Source: Gracilibacillus sp. YIM 98692
GTDB lineage: Bacteria > Bacillota > Bacilli > Bacillales > Amphibacillaceae
Assembly (NCBI RefSeq): GCF_010993965.1
Contig: NZ_WIXM01000003.1
Location: 1-64,000 of the forward strand
Direction: 5' to 3'
Length of the DNA stretch: 64,000 nucleotides
Below the pieces are notes generated by a model, which ran no database searches, was not told the DNA's origin, and saw only the letters and a list, made by a program, of their open reading frames with translations. Every line of letters begins with the position of its first letter. Positions within the stretch are counted from its first letter, which is position 1. Made by a program: the position numbers and the translations under genes. This document shows, piece by piece, positions 1 through 8,199 of the stretch.

Positions 1-131
1 TCACCAATTAGCAATGAACGGCTTGCTAGGCACGCGGCAGCACCTCAGCCTCCTCACTCACCAAAACCGTTCGCTGTGGGGTCTTCGGAAGCTGCTCTTC
101 CCCCAGGAGTCTCGCATTTTTCCGCCGCTTG
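1..131 (-). repeat. R1 intergenic repeat, inverted copy cut by the window edge
   Basis: This GC-rich stretch (cctcagcctcctcactc, then gtggggtcttcgg, then ccaggagtctcgca) is the reverse complement of the element at 34765-34975 and closely resembles the copy at 44483-44610. No ribosome site or convincing reading frame is present. It faces the second R1-type copy at 222-390, and the same head-to-head pair recurs at 44483-44826. Such elements are common non-coding repeats in Bacillaceae genomes; their function is unknown to me. Confidence 0.6.
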
Positions 132-221
132 TGTGAGTTTTCGTATTTAGTAAGAAAAAATTCTAGTAGCTTTTATATATGATGCGTTTGCACAAAAAAT
201 TCACCATCCTAACAGCGTAGG

Positions 222-390
222 AAATATACGTAGACTCCTGCGGGAACAGCAACGGCTGAAGATCCCGCAGGAAGTGTATTTTGCTTCCGAGGAAGCTGAA
301 GCGTTGCCCGCGGAAAGCGAAGTATATTTCTGGAGCGGTATTCAGAGCTTTTTTAAGGCTTATTGCGCAGTTTTGTTCTACTGTGTAGTA
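222..390 (+). repeat. R1 intergenic repeat, forward copy
   Basis: The segment starts aaatatacgtagactcctg, passes through gatcccgcagg and gaggaagctgaag, and ends agtatatttctggagc followed by a conserved tail up to the ctactgtg motif. It matches 44661-44826 over its whole length, including the tail. Shorter, decayed pieces lie at 11304-11362 and 25859-25878. It lies just downstream of the EAL-like gene on the minus strand. No coding content was recognised in 1-435. Confidence 0.6.
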
Positions 391-415
391 AAAAAAGACC
401 CTAAATAGGGCCTTT
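389..415 (-). terminator. Rho-independent terminator of the EAL-like gene
   Basis: Read on the minus strand, an AAAGGCCCTA / TAGGGTCTTT hairpin is followed by a run of T residues, about 20 bp after the stop codon of the EAL-domain gene. Confidence 0.7.
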
Positions 416-435
416 GATAAGGAATATTCTCTATG

Positions 436-1656
436 CTACCAAAGTAAATATTCGTGTTCGTCGATGTACATTCTTGATATATCCATAAATAAGTATAAGT
501 CTTGATTAACCGGGTAAGAAAAGGTGCGAATTAATTCGCCTGTTTCAATATCACTATATAAATCTGATAAAAATCCTACCTTTTCTTTGTTCATACGTAT
601 CACATTTTCTATAAAATATGGACGCCAGCTCCAGTTTTTTTCTAATGCACTTGTATCTAACTCCCATTTCCCATTGGTATTTAATACAATATTAGAAGTT
701 TTTTGAAAACCGTCTTCATCTGTTAAATACAATCTGAAAGCAATATTTGAAATTTTACCAGCTATTTCTAGTAATTGCTTATCTAAATCGCTATTCTTTT
801 TCCATGACTTTGTTAAGTTGGACATTGTTTCGTTTATGTTGGCAGTGAACTGAAATATTTCCTCTAATTTTGATCGCTCTATTTGAATGAACTGTTGAAT
901 ATCCCCTTTAATACTATCTTTCCATCTGTTTTTATCAACGAACGATGGCATAGCCTGAGCAAATAAAGTACCTTGATAATAACGGCCATTTTTACGCCAT
1001 GCATAATGAAACGGATAGTTAGAATCGATACCTTTATATAAGATCTCTGCTCCAACTTTCCTTGCAAGTAGTGTAAGCGAATATATAACATTATGGTGCA
1101 TACTTGAAAGGGATGGATTCTGCAATGATTGCAAATCAATGATAATTATATTTGGTTCAAGCTTGCTAATACGCGAAAACTGGTTTGAACCACTATCGAC
1201 ATCATGAATGGCAATTTTTGTTCCAAGTGCTTTTAAATACTTTAGGGAATTCCAAAACACATGATCATCTATTGATTTATCTAATTCTGCAACCGCAATT
1301 ATAATTTGAGACAAATTCAAACCTTTTTCTTGAAAACGTAGCAGCTGTGGAATAATAGCATTATCAGACTCTTTTACAATATTAGTTGCATGAACCGTTA
1401 AAAATAAAGACGTATCCTGTGGTTGTTCTAGACACTGCTTTAGTGCATGATAATAGACGTGTTGGTCCAATTCTTGCTTAAAATCATCTGGCACATTCGG
1501 ATCTTGAAAAAAGAATTGAATATTTTCTACTTTTTCGCCCTTTTCCATCACTGCTACCGTCTGATACCCTGTTACCTCATGACTATCTGCACTTAGAACT
1601 GGCTCAAAATATGCTTTCACCTTATCCTTATATAACATCACATCAAGCGGATCCAC
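436..1656 (-). CDS. YkuI-like protein with a degenerate EAL domain
   Basis: The 406-residue product matches Bacillus subtilis YkuI in length and in its opening (DPLD near the start). YkuI is a c-di-GMP-type EAL domain followed by a PAS/Cache-like C-terminal domain. Here the EAL glutamate is Gln32 (GYQTV), the usual Asn of the vNlS strand is His (TVHAT), the Glu of the Eit-E motif is Ala (IIIAVAE), DDFG is HDVD, and the Lys of KiD is Ile (IIIID). Metal binding and phosphodiesterase activity are therefore unlikely. A binding or scaffold role is my inference. The start is GTG at 1656 behind GGAGGG. It appears monocistronic. Confidence 0.8.
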   Translation of the reverse strand: MDPLDVMLYKDKVKAYFEPVLSADSHEVTGYQTVAVMEKGEKVENIQFFFQDPNVPDDFKQELDQHVYYHALKQCLEQPQDTSLFLTVHATNIVKESDNAIIPQLLRFQEKGLNLSQIIIAVAELDKSIDDHVFWNSLKYLKALGTKIAIHDVDSGSNQFSRISKLEPNIIIIDLQSLQNPSLSSMHHNVIYSLTLLARKVGAEILYKGIDSNYPFHYAWRKNGRYYQGTLFAQAMPSFVDKNRWKDSIKGDIQQFIQIERSKLEEIFQFTANINETMSNLTKSWKKNSDLDKQLLEIAGKISNIAFRLYLTDEDGFQKTSNIVLNTNGKWELDTSALEKNWSWRPYFIENVIRMNKEKVGFLSDLYSDIETGELIRTFSYPVNQDLYLFMDISRMYIDEHEYLLW

Positions 1657-1730
1657 TCTTAAATCCCTCCATCATTTAGACAAAAACATGACAAGTGTTA
1701 TTTCCTTTTCAAAATTTGTGTCGAATGAAT

Positions 1731-1764
1731 AAAGCCTGTATTTCGATGTGAAATACAGGCTTTT
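1731..1764 (-). terminator. Terminator downstream of glutamine synthetase
   Basis: A perfect stem AAGCCTGTATTTC / GAAATACAGGCTT with a short loop lies just after the stop of the glutamine synthetase gene. It is followed on the minus strand by a T-rich tract. Confidence 0.8.
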
Positions 1765-1779
1765 ACTTATTATATCATA

Positions 1780-3150
1780 TTAGAATTTTGCTTGGTAGCG
1801 ATCTAGCTCCCATCCTGTTACAGCAGTTCGATAGCTATCCCATTCTTCTTGTTTTAAATCTACGTACTCGTTAAATGCAAATTCTCCAAGTACTTTTTTA
1901 CCAATTTCACCGTTTGTTAAAGCTTCGATAGATTCACCTAAAGTTGTTGGTAAGTTATCGATTTTTCTTTCATCACGTTCCTCATCAGACATGCTGAAGA
2001 TATCGTCTACTGTTTCTTCTGGAGCTTCTAATCCTTTTTCGATTCCATCAATACCTGCTGCTGCGATAGAAGCAAAAGCATAGTATGGGTTAGCAGATGG
2101 ATCTGGACAACGGATCTCTACACGTGTACCTGCTCCACGAGTTGCCGGAATACGTACAAGCGCAGAACGGTTAGAAGAAGACCAAGCGATGTAGCATGGA
2201 GCTTCATAACCAGGTACTAAACGCTTATAAGAGTTTACTAGCGGGTTAGTAAATGCTGCAAAACCAGGAACATGGTTTAATAAACCAGCAATGAATTGGT
2301 AAGCCTGATCAGATAATTGACGAGAATCTGATTCATCAAAAAATGCGTTTTTACCTGCTTTTTCATCAAATAGAGACATGTTTACGTGCATACCGTTACC
2401 ATTCTCACCGAATACTGGTTTTGGCATAAAAGTCGCACGTAAGCCAAATTGTTGCGCTACTGTTTTTACAACCCATTTAAATGTTGTAGCATTATCTGCA
2501 GTTGTTAGGGCATCATCAAATTTAAAGTTAATTTCATGTTGACCTTTAGCAACTTCGTGGTGAGATGCTTCGATAGTAAAGCCCATTTTTTTCAACGTTT
2601 TATAGATTTCTAAACGAACGCGCTCCCCTAAGTCATATGGAGCTGGCTCGAAATATCCAGCTTGGTCATGAACTTCTTGTGTTGGTTGACCTTTTTCGTC
2701 TTGTTCAAATAAAAAGAATTCAAGCTCTGGACCTACATTAATAGAAAAACCTTTTTCTTCTGCGTTATCTACTGTTTTTTTTAGTACGTTACGTGGATCT
2801 CCTTCAAATAAAGAACCATCTGGATTTGTTACACTGCACAAGAAACGAGCTTCAGAGTAATCTTCTTCTTCAGTCCAAGGAAGAACAGCAAAGCTATTCA
2901 AGTCTGGTAATAAGTAAAGATCAGATTGGTTAATCGGTGTAAAACCAGTAATAGAAGAACCATCAAACATTGTTTCGCCTTCTACTACATCATCTAATTG
3001 TTCCGCTGTAACGGTTACCTGTTTTAAGGAACCTTCAATATCTACAAATTGTAAGTGTAATAATTCTACATGCTTTGCTTCTATTTCTGCTTTAATATTT
3101 TCTAATAACTCATTAGTATTAGATGTTTTTTCTGGTGCTACAGTTGCCAT
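1780..3150 (-). CDS. Type I glutamine synthetase, orphan (no glnR beside it)
   Basis: The 456-residue protein is a GSI-alpha type enzyme making glutamine from glutamate, ammonia and ATP. Visible motifs are MFDGSSITGF (about 61-70), GPELEFFLFE, MPKPVFGENGNGMHVN and NRSALVRIP. It has about 12 extra N-terminal residues compared with B. subtilis GlnA. The residue aligned with B. subtilis Arg62, which takes part in glutamine feedback inhibition, is Pro72 here, while the PGYEAP loop carrying Glu304 is kept. No glnR lies upstream, unlike the standard glnRA operon, so this is probably a second paralogue. A perfect GlnR/TnrA box lies 93 bp upstream of the start. The ATG follows AAAGGGGATATG. Confidence 0.9.
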   Translation of the reverse strand: MATVAPEKTSNTNELLENIKAEIEAKHVELLHLQFVDIEGSLKQVTVTAEQLDDVVEGETMFDGSSITGFTPINQSDLYLLPDLNSFAVLPWTEEEDYSEARFLCSVTNPDGSLFEGDPRNVLKKTVDNAEEKGFSINVGPELEFFLFEQDEKGQPTQEVHDQAGYFEPAPYDLGERVRLEIYKTLKKMGFTIEASHHEVAKGQHEINFKFDDALTTADNATTFKWVVKTVAQQFGLRATFMPKPVFGENGNGMHVNMSLFDEKAGKNAFFDESDSRQLSDQAYQFIAGLLNHVPGFAAFTNPLVNSYKRLVPGYEAPCYIAWSSSNRSALVRIPATRGAGTRVEIRCPDPSANPYYAFASIAAAGIDGIEKGLEAPEETVDDIFSMSDEERDERKIDNLPTTLGESIEALTNGEIGKKVLGEFAFNEYVDLKQEEWDSYRTAVTGWELDRYQAKF

Positions 3151-3242
3151 AAGAATTCATATCCCCTTTTTTCTTTTCATGTTTTGTAACATCAATATTT
3201 ATCTATAATCCTACTATCCGACTTTTTATTTGTCATGGCCTT

Positions 3243-3287
3243 TGTCAGAAAATCTGACAAACTTTTTTAATGTAATTTTTTATAAAA
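3243..3287. promoter_or_regulatory. GlnR/TnrA operator, perfect site plus a weaker second site
   Basis: Positions 3243-3259 read TGTCA-N7-TGACA, an exact match to the TGTNA-N7-TNACA consensus shared by GlnR and TnrA. A second, imperfect match (TGTAA-N7-TAAAA) lies at 3271-3287, with centres 28 bp apart, much like the paired sites upstream of B. subtilis glnRA. The sites sit upstream of the glutamine synthetase gene, so nitrogen control of that gene is the natural reading. Confidence 0.75.
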
Positions 3288-3356
3288 ACCGTCATAATGG
3301 GTTTTATCGTTATAAAAAATTTTTTTTTAAAATGTATTCTTCAAAAATGACTTGCT

Positions 3357-3380
3357 ATCTTCCAAACATTATTGGAAGAT
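3357..3380 (-). terminator. Hairpin after the symporter gene, possible terminator
   Basis: ATCTTCCAA and TTGGAAGAT form a perfect 9-bp stem with a 6-nt loop about 40 bp past the symporter stop codon. The T-run that should follow on the minus strand is poor, so termination is uncertain. Confidence 0.35.
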
Positions 3381-3418
3381 GTTAACACGATTTCCCATAT
3401 TATAACTTCCATTTCTTT

Positions 3419-4897
3419 TTATCGATACATTTTTCTCGTTTTCATCTGTTCTCTTACATAACCTATAAAAGCATCCGCTTTTCCCCAAGGAGCATTAGTT
3501 AGTAAACTAATCACTATAAATAAGACAGCAGAGACGAAAATACCCCAAATTCCTGATTTTAAACCTAGTGGGATTAATTGAAAAAACTCTAGTATAAAAA
3601 CAAGTACACTGCCTACAAGCACACTAACAATGACTCCAGCAGCGGTACCCTTTTTCCAAAAAAATGCACCTATAATTGCTGGAACAACCACAATAAGTCC
3701 AGCAGAAGACGAAACAGATAGTACAGCAATTAAGTCCAATTGCAATTGAGCGAATAAAAACGCAAGAATTGCAATAATTGGAATAACCAGTTTCCCTACC
3801 ATTAATTGTTGTTTATCATTTGCGTCTTTCTTCACATTTCGAAAAACATCTCTTGAAAATATAGAGGATAAAGTCAACATAATCGAATCTATGGTGGAAA
3901 TAGCAGCTGCCATAATTCCTACCATCACAATAACTCCTAACAATGGCGGCACATGTTCAGATGATAAAAGCATCGGAGTTGCCAGATCAGCATTTTCTAA
4001 GCCTGGAAATAACACAGAAGCAGAAAAACCCCACACTACCGAAACAATCGTATAAATAAAACCAAATATTAAAAAGCCTAACAGCATATGCCGCATGCTT
4101 TTTAATGAAGCTGGCATAAATAAGCGCTGACTAACTTGCGGATTAGAAATACTAAAGAAAAACCAAGGTAAAGTCAAGCCCAAGAATGTCCAAAAGTCAA
4201 AAAATCCATTTCCTGGTACAGCTAATGCTTGTGGATCACTGGATTCTATTGCATGAAAAAATCCTCCTAAACCGCCAAGCCCATTTATAATTAAAATCAC
4301 TACAATAGTAGATGTAATAATCATCATTAGTGATTGTAAAGAATCTGTCCAGGCAACCGAACGAATTCCCGCTATATAGGAAAAAACAAGTGCCAGTATA
4401 GTGGCTATCACTACACCTGTTGTAAAAGGTATGGCGTTATTTGTAACACCTTGCAATAAATAACCAATTCCTGTTAATTGAACGGCACTATACGGAATAA
4501 GGAATAAGCAACTAGCAAGTGCCGTTATAATAGCAACCCATTTACTTTCATAACGATCTCCTAACATCTCAGAGGGTGTTACATAACCATATTTTTTTCC
4601 TACAAGCCAAAAACGAGGACCAAATATTGCTACTAGTGAAACACCCATAAAATAAATAATTTCAAAACCAAAAGCGCCTATACCTCCACTATATGTTAGT
4701 CCAGCTAAGCCTACTAACATAAAAGCACTGTATGTAGTCGCACTATAGCTTAATGCCGATACAAATCCATTTAATTTTCTCTCACCTAAAAAATAGCCAG
4801 TCATACTATTTTGCTTGCCATTCCTAGATAAAAAAGCAATAACTAAAGCAAATGCTATATAAACTCCTATTGTTCCCCATACTAATACTGTACTCAT
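3419..4897 (-). CDS. Sodium:solute symporter (SSS family), YhjB-like
   Basis: The 492-residue polytopic membrane protein has about 13 hydrophobic segments and SSS-type features: YFLGERKLNGFVSALSYSATTYSAFM in the first third (split across helices 2-3) and SISNPQVSQRLFMPAS in the middle. It should import a small solute with sodium; the substrate cannot be read from sequence. Its start codon overlaps the stop of the 62-residue protein by 4 nt (ATGA), so the two are translationally coupled. The same arrangement is known for B. subtilis yhjC-yhjB. A palindrome in the promoter suggests a dedicated regulator. Confidence 0.85.
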   Translation of the reverse strand: MSTVLVWGTIGVYIAFALVIAFLSRNGKQNSMTGYFLGERKLNGFVSALSYSATTYSAFMLVGLAGLTYSGGIGAFGFEIIYFMGVSLVAIFGPRFWLVGKKYGYVTPSEMLGDRYESKWVAIITALASCLFLIPYSAVQLTGIGYLLQGVTNNAIPFTTGVVIATILALVFSYIAGIRSVAWTDSLQSLMMIITSTIVVILIINGLGGLGGFFHAIESSDPQALAVPGNGFFDFWTFLGLTLPWFFFSISNPQVSQRLFMPASLKSMRHMLLGFLIFGFIYTIVSVVWGFSASVLFPGLENADLATPMLLSSEHVPPLLGVIVMVGIMAAAISTIDSIMLTLSSIFSRDVFRNVKKDANDKQQLMVGKLVIPIIAILAFLFAQLQLDLIAVLSVSSSAGLIVVVPAIIGAFFWKKGTAAGVIVSVLVGSVLVFILEFFQLIPLGLKSGIWGIFVSAVLFIVISLLTNAPWGKADAFIGYVREQMKTRKMYR

Positions 4898-5082
4898 TCC
4901 TTATCACTCCAATCTTTCGTTAATCTGTAATTTGCAATGATAACGAAAATACCTAGGATTGACCAAAGCAAAAAGCTTCCATACCATTTCGTTATATTAC
5001 TAAGAAACGTGTAAGGAATAAGATATCCTAAGAAAACGAAGCATAATAAAATAAGTCCCCATACTTTCTCTCTCTGATTCAT
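4894..5082 (-). CDS. Small two-helix membrane protein, partner of the symporter (DUF3311/YhjC-like)
   Basis: The 62-residue protein has two hydrophobic helices (about 9-28 and 34-52) and a charged tail (KDWSDKE). Proteins of this size and shape precede SSS transporters in many bacteria and are annotated as DUF3311 or DUF997; a stabilising or accessory role is assumed rather than proven. It is the first gene of a two-gene operon, with AAAAGGAGAGG as ribosome site, and overlaps the symporter by 4 nt. Confidence 0.75.
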   Translation of the reverse strand: MNQREKVWGLILLCFVFLGYLIPYTFLSNITKWYGSFLLWSILGIFVIIANYRLTKDWSDKE

Positions 5083-5117
5083 TGTTACACCTCTCCTTTT
5101 CTTAATGGTTCCGTTCT

Positions 5118-5159
5118 ATTATACATATAATAAGACATCTGTAAAGACATCTTTACAGA
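5118..5159 (-). promoter_or_regulatory. Promoter and perfect palindrome upstream of the symporter operon
   Basis: On the minus strand a TATAAT -10 box lies at 5118-5123. The expected -35 position carries no TTGACA but falls inside a perfect inverted repeat at 5138-5159 (TCTGTAAAGA, CA, TCTTTACAGA). An operator overlapping the -35 region is therefore likely. The site resembles a TnrA box but its spacing is one base too long, and it is not a good cre site. The regulator is unknown. Confidence 0.55.
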
Positions 5160-5162
5160 CGG

Positions 5163-5194
5163 AAAAAACTTGCCGCTAAAGCAACAAGTTTTTT
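5163..5194 (-). terminator. Terminator of the BCCT transporter gene
   Basis: AAAAAACTTG and CAAGTTTTTT form a 10-bp stem with a 12-nt loop, 15 bp after the BCCT stop codon, with T residues in the 3' arm on the minus strand. Confidence 0.75.
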
Positions 5195-5208
5195 CTAAAT
5201 TGATTGAT

Positions 5209-6837
5209 TTATTCATCTTTATTGCGACCCTGATCCTTATCTTCTAACACCTCTAAAGAGGATCTTTTTTTACGTCTTCTCCAGCGCTTAATATAGATCG
5301 TTGGTGATTCATAATCATCTGATTTTGTAATATCTCGGTTAGATGCTCGCATAAAAGACCAAGCCAGCAGAAACATGATAAAAATTAATGGAAAACCACC
5401 GATAATACTAGCCGTTTGCAATGTACCTAATCCTCCAAGAAATAGAAGAACAAGTGGCATAATACACAACGAGAACGCCCAAAAGAGTCTATTCCAGCGA
5501 ATCGGTTCTCCCTCTACTTCTTTTTGTACGACAGAAGCTAAAATATAAGAAGAAGAGTCAAAAGTGGTGGCTAAGAAAATGACCGCCAAAATCGTGAAAA
5601 CTAATACGATTAAATTACTAAAAGGTAATTGATTGATGATCGCAATAATTGTAGCTGCAGGGCCATTTTGATCCATAAACGCAATCGCATCAAATGAACC
5701 GGTAAGCTGCATATATAAACCGAAATTACCTAAAATCCCAAAAAACAATACACATCCCAATGTCCCATAAACCATCGTTCCTAATACCATTTCACGAATG
5801 GTTCTTCCTCTTGAGATTCGTGCTACAAATAAACCTACAAATGGAGCATACACAAGCCACCATGCCCAATAAAACACAGTCCACCCTTCTGGGAATCCAG
5901 ATTCTGTAAAACCACCTAAATTCCCGAATGGCTCCACCCATGTAGACATTTTAAAGAAATTATCCAACAAGATACCAAGTGAATTAAATGTTGTTTCAAC
6001 AATAAATCTAGTTGGACCTAAAATCAATACAAACGCCAGGATAAATAATGCTAACCATAAGTTAATATCACTTAATAACTTTATCCCTTTCCTTAAACCT
6101 GAATATGCACTAATAGCAAAAATGGTAGTACAGACTATCATGATTACAGCTTGCATAAATAAGGTTACAGGAATTCCTGTTAGTAAATGAACCCCTTCCG
6201 CAATCATAGGAGTTCCTAAGGCTAACGTTGTTCCTGCCCCGCCAAGTAAACCGAACATAAAAAGGATATCGATTAGGTTTCCAATAGGGCCGTCCACCCA
6301 ATTACCTAATACAGGACGAACCGCTTCACTAACTTTTAAAACTGGCCTTTTTCTCACGTAGAAAAAGTAAGCGATCGGTAATGCCGGTAACGTATAAATA
6401 GCCCAAGCAATTGGACCCCAGTGAAAAATACCATAAGCAGTCGCCCATTGTATGGCTTCATTTGTCTCGGCTTCTACGCCAAATGGCGGACCTTGAAAGT
6501 AATAAACCCATTCAATTACCGACCAATATAAAATACTAGACCCAATACCTGCAGCAAAAAGCATGGCTGCCCAAGACAATGTATTAAATTCGGGCTTTTC
6601 TCCTTCCTCCCCTAATTTAACATGACCATTTTTACTAAAGGCTACAAAAATTAAGAATGAAAAAATAATTAACCCCATAGCTAAATATAAAACACCAAAA
6701 TTCGTTGTAACAAACGTATTTGCTATACTTACAAATTCTTTCCCTTCATCAGGAAAGATAATAAGCGGTACAGTGACTAATAACAATAAAATAAAGGCAC
6801 CAATAAATGTGGGCCAGTCAATATACTTCTGTTTCAT
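5209..6837 (-). CDS. BCCT-family betaine/carnitine/choline transporter
   Basis: The start is taken at 6837 because AAAAGGAGG lies 9 nt upstream; the longer frame to 6912 has no ribosome site. The 542-residue product has about 12 transmembrane helices and the BCCT signature WAWWLVYAPFVGLFVARISR followed by GRTIREM. It should take up trimethylammonium osmolytes in salt stress or for catabolism. The segment aligned with the glycine-rich GAGMGIG motif of sodium-coupled betaine carriers reads AAGIGSSILYW, so substrate and coupling ion may differ from OpuD. The C-terminal tail is rich in Lys/Arg then Glu/Asp, as in osmosensing members. It is transcribed alone. Confidence 0.85.
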   Translation of the reverse strand: MKQKYIDWPTFIGAFILLLLVTVPLIIFPDEGKEFVSIANTFVTTNFGVLYLAMGLIIFSFLIFVAFSKNGHVKLGEEGEKPEFNTLSWAAMLFAAGIGSSILYWSVIEWVYYFQGPPFGVEAETNEAIQWATAYGIFHWGPIAWAIYTLPALPIAYFFYVRKRPVLKVSEAVRPVLGNWVDGPIGNLIDILFMFGLLGGAGTTLALGTPMIAEGVHLLTGIPVTLFMQAVIMIVCTTIFAISAYSGLRKGIKLLSDINLWLALFILAFVLILGPTRFIVETTFNSLGILLDNFFKMSTWVEPFGNLGGFTESGFPEGWTVFYWAWWLVYAPFVGLFVARISRGRTIREMVLGTMVYGTLGCVLFFGILGNFGLYMQLTGSFDAIAFMDQNGPAATIIAIINQLPFSNLIVLVFTILAVIFLATTFDSSSYILASVVQKEVEGEPIRWNRLFWAFSLCIMPLVLLFLGGLGTLQTASIIGGFPLIFIMFLLAWSFMRASNRDITKSDDYESPTIYIKRWRRRKKRSSLEVLEDKDQGRNKDE

Positions 6838-6898
6838 CTTTATTAGCCTCCTTTTCGTCATTTTAATTTTAATGTACCCAAGTTGTTTTATTCCAAAC

Positions 6899-6928
6899 AA
6901 AAAAGGCAACAAAAATTGCTGCCTTTTT
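6899..6928 (-). terminator. Terminator overlapping the end of the 54-residue membrane protein gene
   Basis: AAAAGGCA and TGCCTTTT pair around an 11-nt loop; the hairpin begins at the stop codon of the small gene and ends in T residues on the minus strand. Confidence 0.7.
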
Positions 6929-7092
6929 CAGTCGTTATTTTTTTGCTTGCGATAAGCGTTTCGGCGTATGTAGATATTAAAAACTATTAATCCAAAAGCT
7001 ATTAGAAATATCACAAAAGCTGGAACATGTATAATTCCCGTCAGATCTAATACCATAAGAATGACTAGTATGATTAATAAAGGTATTCTCAA
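6928..7092 (-). CDS. Small membrane protein of unknown function
   Basis: The frame is open from a TTG at 7110, but AGAGGAGAG is itself the ribosome site, so the likely start is the TTG at 7092, giving 54 residues. Two hydrophobic segments (roughly 3-19 and 24-42) are followed by a basic tail (RRNAYRKQKNND). I do not recognise a family. It has its own terminator and lies between the BCCT gene and the monooxygenase, all on one strand, without clear operon linkage. Confidence 0.55.
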   Translation of the reverse strand: MRIPLLIILVILMVLDLTGIIHVPAFVIFLIAFGLIVFNIYIRRNAYRKQKNND

Positions 7093-7164
7093 AAAAAACT
7101 CTCCTCTCAAACGCTTTCATCTATTTGTTATTATATAAGATATAAGTACAAAAAGCACGGACTA

Positions 7165-8184
7165 TCATATATTAAAATGCGGCATCACTTTATTTGCTAA
7201 TAAATGAATCGTCTTTTTCACCTCTTCTAATGGCTGTCCGCCAAAATCGACTTGTGCTAAAAACCGTTGATGTCCAAACAGTTCCTGCTGATAATGGATT
7301 TTTTCAATGATTTGCTCAGGGGTACCGACAAATAAAGTCGATTCTTTACTTGTGATAAACCCGATATCGGTACGCGCTGCCCCCATGGCACCACCGATTC
7401 CTTGACTTGTGAGATGCTTCCAATATTGCGCATAGTATGGATAGAATTCTCGTTCTATTTCAGCATTAGTTTCTCGAATAAAAGTATGTCCCGCTATAGA
7501 TAGAAAAGGCTTATCTCCTTGAAAACTGCCTTGATAGGTTTGGACTAAATTCTCATAACGCTTCACTACACCACCTATCATAATAACAGCTAAGCGACAG
7601 CCTAATTCTCCTGCTCTTTGCGCACTTTCAATCGTCCCGCCAACTCCAATAGATATAGGTATTTTTGACTGAACAGGTCGCGGTGAAATGTCAGCATTTC
7701 TTATACTTGGGCGATGATGACCGCTCCAAGATACACGACTCTTTTGATTTAATTCCAACAATAATTCCAGATGTTCTTGAAATAAATCATCATAATGCTG
7801 CTCATTATACCCGAATAAAGGAAATGATTCGACAAAAGCTCCTCTTCCTGCAGTTATCTCTGCTCGACCATTAGATATTAAATCAAGCGTCGCATAATCT
7901 TCAAACACGCGAACAGGATCAGACGTATTTAAGACATTCGTAAGCCCGGTTAACTTTATTCGCTTTGTTATTTGGGCAATCGCTGACAACATCATTTGCG
8001 GAGAAGAAACAGCATAATCCAACCGATGATGTTCTCCTACTCCAAAAAGGTCTAAACCTTGTTGATCAGCATACCTCGCCATTTCAATGATATCCTGTAT
8101 ACGTTTGTCAAATGTTGTTTGTGATTTGGATAACGGATGGCTATGCATTTCTCCTAATGAATAAATTCCAAATTCCATTTTCAT
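7165..8184 (-). CDS. Luciferase-like (LLM) flavin-dependent monooxygenase
   Basis: The 339-residue protein begins MEFGIYSLGE and has the bacterial luciferase-like TIM-barrel pattern: GVGEHHRLDYAVSSP near residue 48, TGLTNVLNTSDPVRVFEDYATLDLISNGRAE around 98-130 and a GVGGTIESAQRAGELG segment. Members use FMNH2 or F420; the substrate cannot be predicted. The gene starts 15 bp after the pseudouridine synthase stop codon, so the two are probably co-transcribed. Either of the first two ATG codons could be used, behind AAAAAGGTAG. Confidence 0.8.
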   Translation of the reverse strand: MKMEFGIYSLGEMHSHPLSKSQTTFDKRIQDIIEMARYADQQGLDLFGVGEHHRLDYAVSSPQMMLSAIAQITKRIKLTGLTNVLNTSDPVRVFEDYATLDLISNGRAEITAGRGAFVESFPLFGYNEQHYDDLFQEHLELLLELNQKSRVSWSGHHRPSIRNADISPRPVQSKIPISIGVGGTIESAQRAGELGCRLAVIMIGGVVKRYENLVQTYQGSFQGDKPFLSIAGHTFIRETNAEIEREFYPYYAQYWKHLTSQGIGGAMGAARTDIGFITSKESTLFVGTPEQIIEKIHYQQELFGHQRFLAQVDFGGQPLEEVKKTIHLLANKVMPHFNI

Positions 8185-8199
8185 CTTCTACCTTTTTCT

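Noticed and set aside
5138-5159. Symporter palindrome as a TnrA or cre site
   Set aside because: The TGTAA/TTACA halves are 8 bp apart rather than 7, and the central CG of cre is absent.
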